Positions 63,547 to 64,000 of a DNA stretch of 64,000 nucleotides are shown here, piece by piece; position 1 is the stretch's first letter; each line of letters opens with the position of its first letter. The notes beneath the pieces were generated by a model, which saw only the letters and a program-made list of their open reading frames with translations, was not told the origin of the DNA and made no database searches. Source of the DNA: Janibacter terrae NBRC 107853 (GTDB taxonomy: Bacteria; Actinomycetota; Actinomycetes; Actinomycetales; Dermatophilaceae); contig NZ_BCUV01000007.1 of assembly GCF_001591405.1 (NCBI RefSeq), positions 1,054,001-1,118,000 on the forward strand, given 5' to 3'. A program made the position numbers and the translations under genes.

Positions 63547-64000
63547 TCCGGTGGCGTGACCCGGGCGGCGGCTCGGCCCGGCGGCGCGAGGCCGCCGCGC
63601 GCCGGGCCCCGGCCGGCCCGCTGCGGGACCACCTGGCGGTGCCACCCCCTTCGCCCGACACCCCGGTGGCCGAGCTGCCCCTGCTCGCCCTCGACCTGGA
63701 GACGACCGGCCTGGACGCCGGCAGCGACCGGATCGTCGCGATGGCCTGGGTGCCGGTCGACGGGCCGGCCGTCGACCTCGGGGGAGCGCGGCGTCTCGTC
63801 GTGGCTGCGGACGCCGGCGTCGGGGAGTCGGCGACCGTGCACGGCCTGACGGACGACGCGGTCGCAGCCGGCCAACCGGAGGCCGACGCGCTCACCGAGC
63901 TGCTCGCCGCGCTCACCGGACGGGTCCTGCTCGCCCACCACGACTCCATCGAGACCACCTTCCTCGCCGCTGCCTGCGACCGGGTCTTCGCGGCCCCCTT
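63543..64000 (+). CDS. DnaQ-like 3'-5' exonuclease (3' end outside window)
   Basis: 152 residues are visible before the edge. A 45-residue Arg/Pro-rich start leads to ExoI LLALDLETTGLDAGSDRIVAMAWVP near residue 47, with the catalytic Asp and Glu, and ExoII VLLAHHDSIETTFL near 129. It is a DEDD exonuclease of the kind often encoded after cNMP-CBS-DUF294 proteins. The C-terminal ExoIII is outside the window. Confidence 0.88.
   Translation, partial: MIRWRDPGGGSARRREAAARRAPAGPLRDHLAVPPPSPDTPVAELPLLALDLETTGLDAGSDRIVAMAWVPVDGPAVDLGGARRLVVAADAGVGESATVHGLTDDAVAAGQPEADALTELLAALTGRVLLAHHDSIETTFLAAACDRVFAAP

Overview
The window is very GC-rich chromosomal DNA from an actinobacterium. Supporting signs are many GTG starts, dense GTGA/ATGA gene overlaps, mycothiol-linked enzymes (Mca-type amidase, MDMPI-fold protein), an IdeR/DtxR-like iron box and a SAM-IV riboswitch. 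The style suggests Micrococcales, perhaps an Intrasporangiaceae-like genus, but the family is an inference. About 70 protein genes and one tRNA (selenocysteine) are packed with short gaps; no intergenic stretch exceeds about 300 bp. I see no rRNA, CRISPR array, prophage or complete insertion sequence.

Layout. 1-3.1 kb: recC (minus strand, 3' end cut by the window) carrying two in-frame arrays of a hairpin repeat. 3.2-3.9 kb: a VapBC-type pair whose PIN toxin is frameshifted. 3.9-8.7 kb: housekeeping and hypothetical genes. 8.7-19 kb: an amino/organic-acid catabolic island: LysR with a perfect operator, a Glu/Leu/Phe/Val-type dehydrogenase, a GntR repressor, two maleate-isomerase-like proteins, a 2-hydroxyacid dehydrogenase, an amidase, a DUF3830 protein, a GABA-type aminotransferase and a semialdehyde dehydrogenase. 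The two divergent promoters of this island share one operator word. 19-22.4 kb: YbaK, PPK2, a membrane protein and a SAM-IV riboswitch before an OsmC-like gene.

22.4-35.2 kb is a complete selenium-formate module: selB, selA, tRNA-Sec, a COG0701-type permease, selD, a rhodanese, an OFA-type (oxalate/formate) transporter, an NrfD-like anchor, fdhB, and a 1,109-residue fdhA read through an in-frame UGA followed by a bacterial SECIS-like hairpin. The genes that make and insert selenocysteine are thus beside the likely sole local client. Next come a lower-GC Fic gene (35.4-36.5 kb), an SDR with an N-terminal zinc ribbon, an HpcH-type aldolase, HAD, Mca-like and MDMPI-like genes, and an iron-boxed siderophore ABC importer (41.3-45.2 kb).

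45.2-52.2 kb is an aniline-dioxygenase-type operon: GntR regulator, Rieske oxygenase large and small subunits, an unknown 98-residue protein, a class I glutamine-amidotransferase-like protein, a glutamine-synthetase-like ligase, a [2Fe-2S] ferredoxin and an FAD reductase. It resembles tdn/atd/dca aromatic-amine pathways, but gene order and electron-transfer chain differ. The last 12 kb hold a sterol-desaturase-like protein with a TetR regulator, an MpaB-like protein, LOG, fumC, a nucleosidase, an amidohydrolase and a cNMP-CBS-DUF294 / DnaQ-like exonuclease pair.

Across the window there are several families of hairpin repeats, two of them inserted in frame inside essential-looking genes (recC, gabT, selB), and a strongly over-represented octamer CGAAGGGG/CCCCTTCG.
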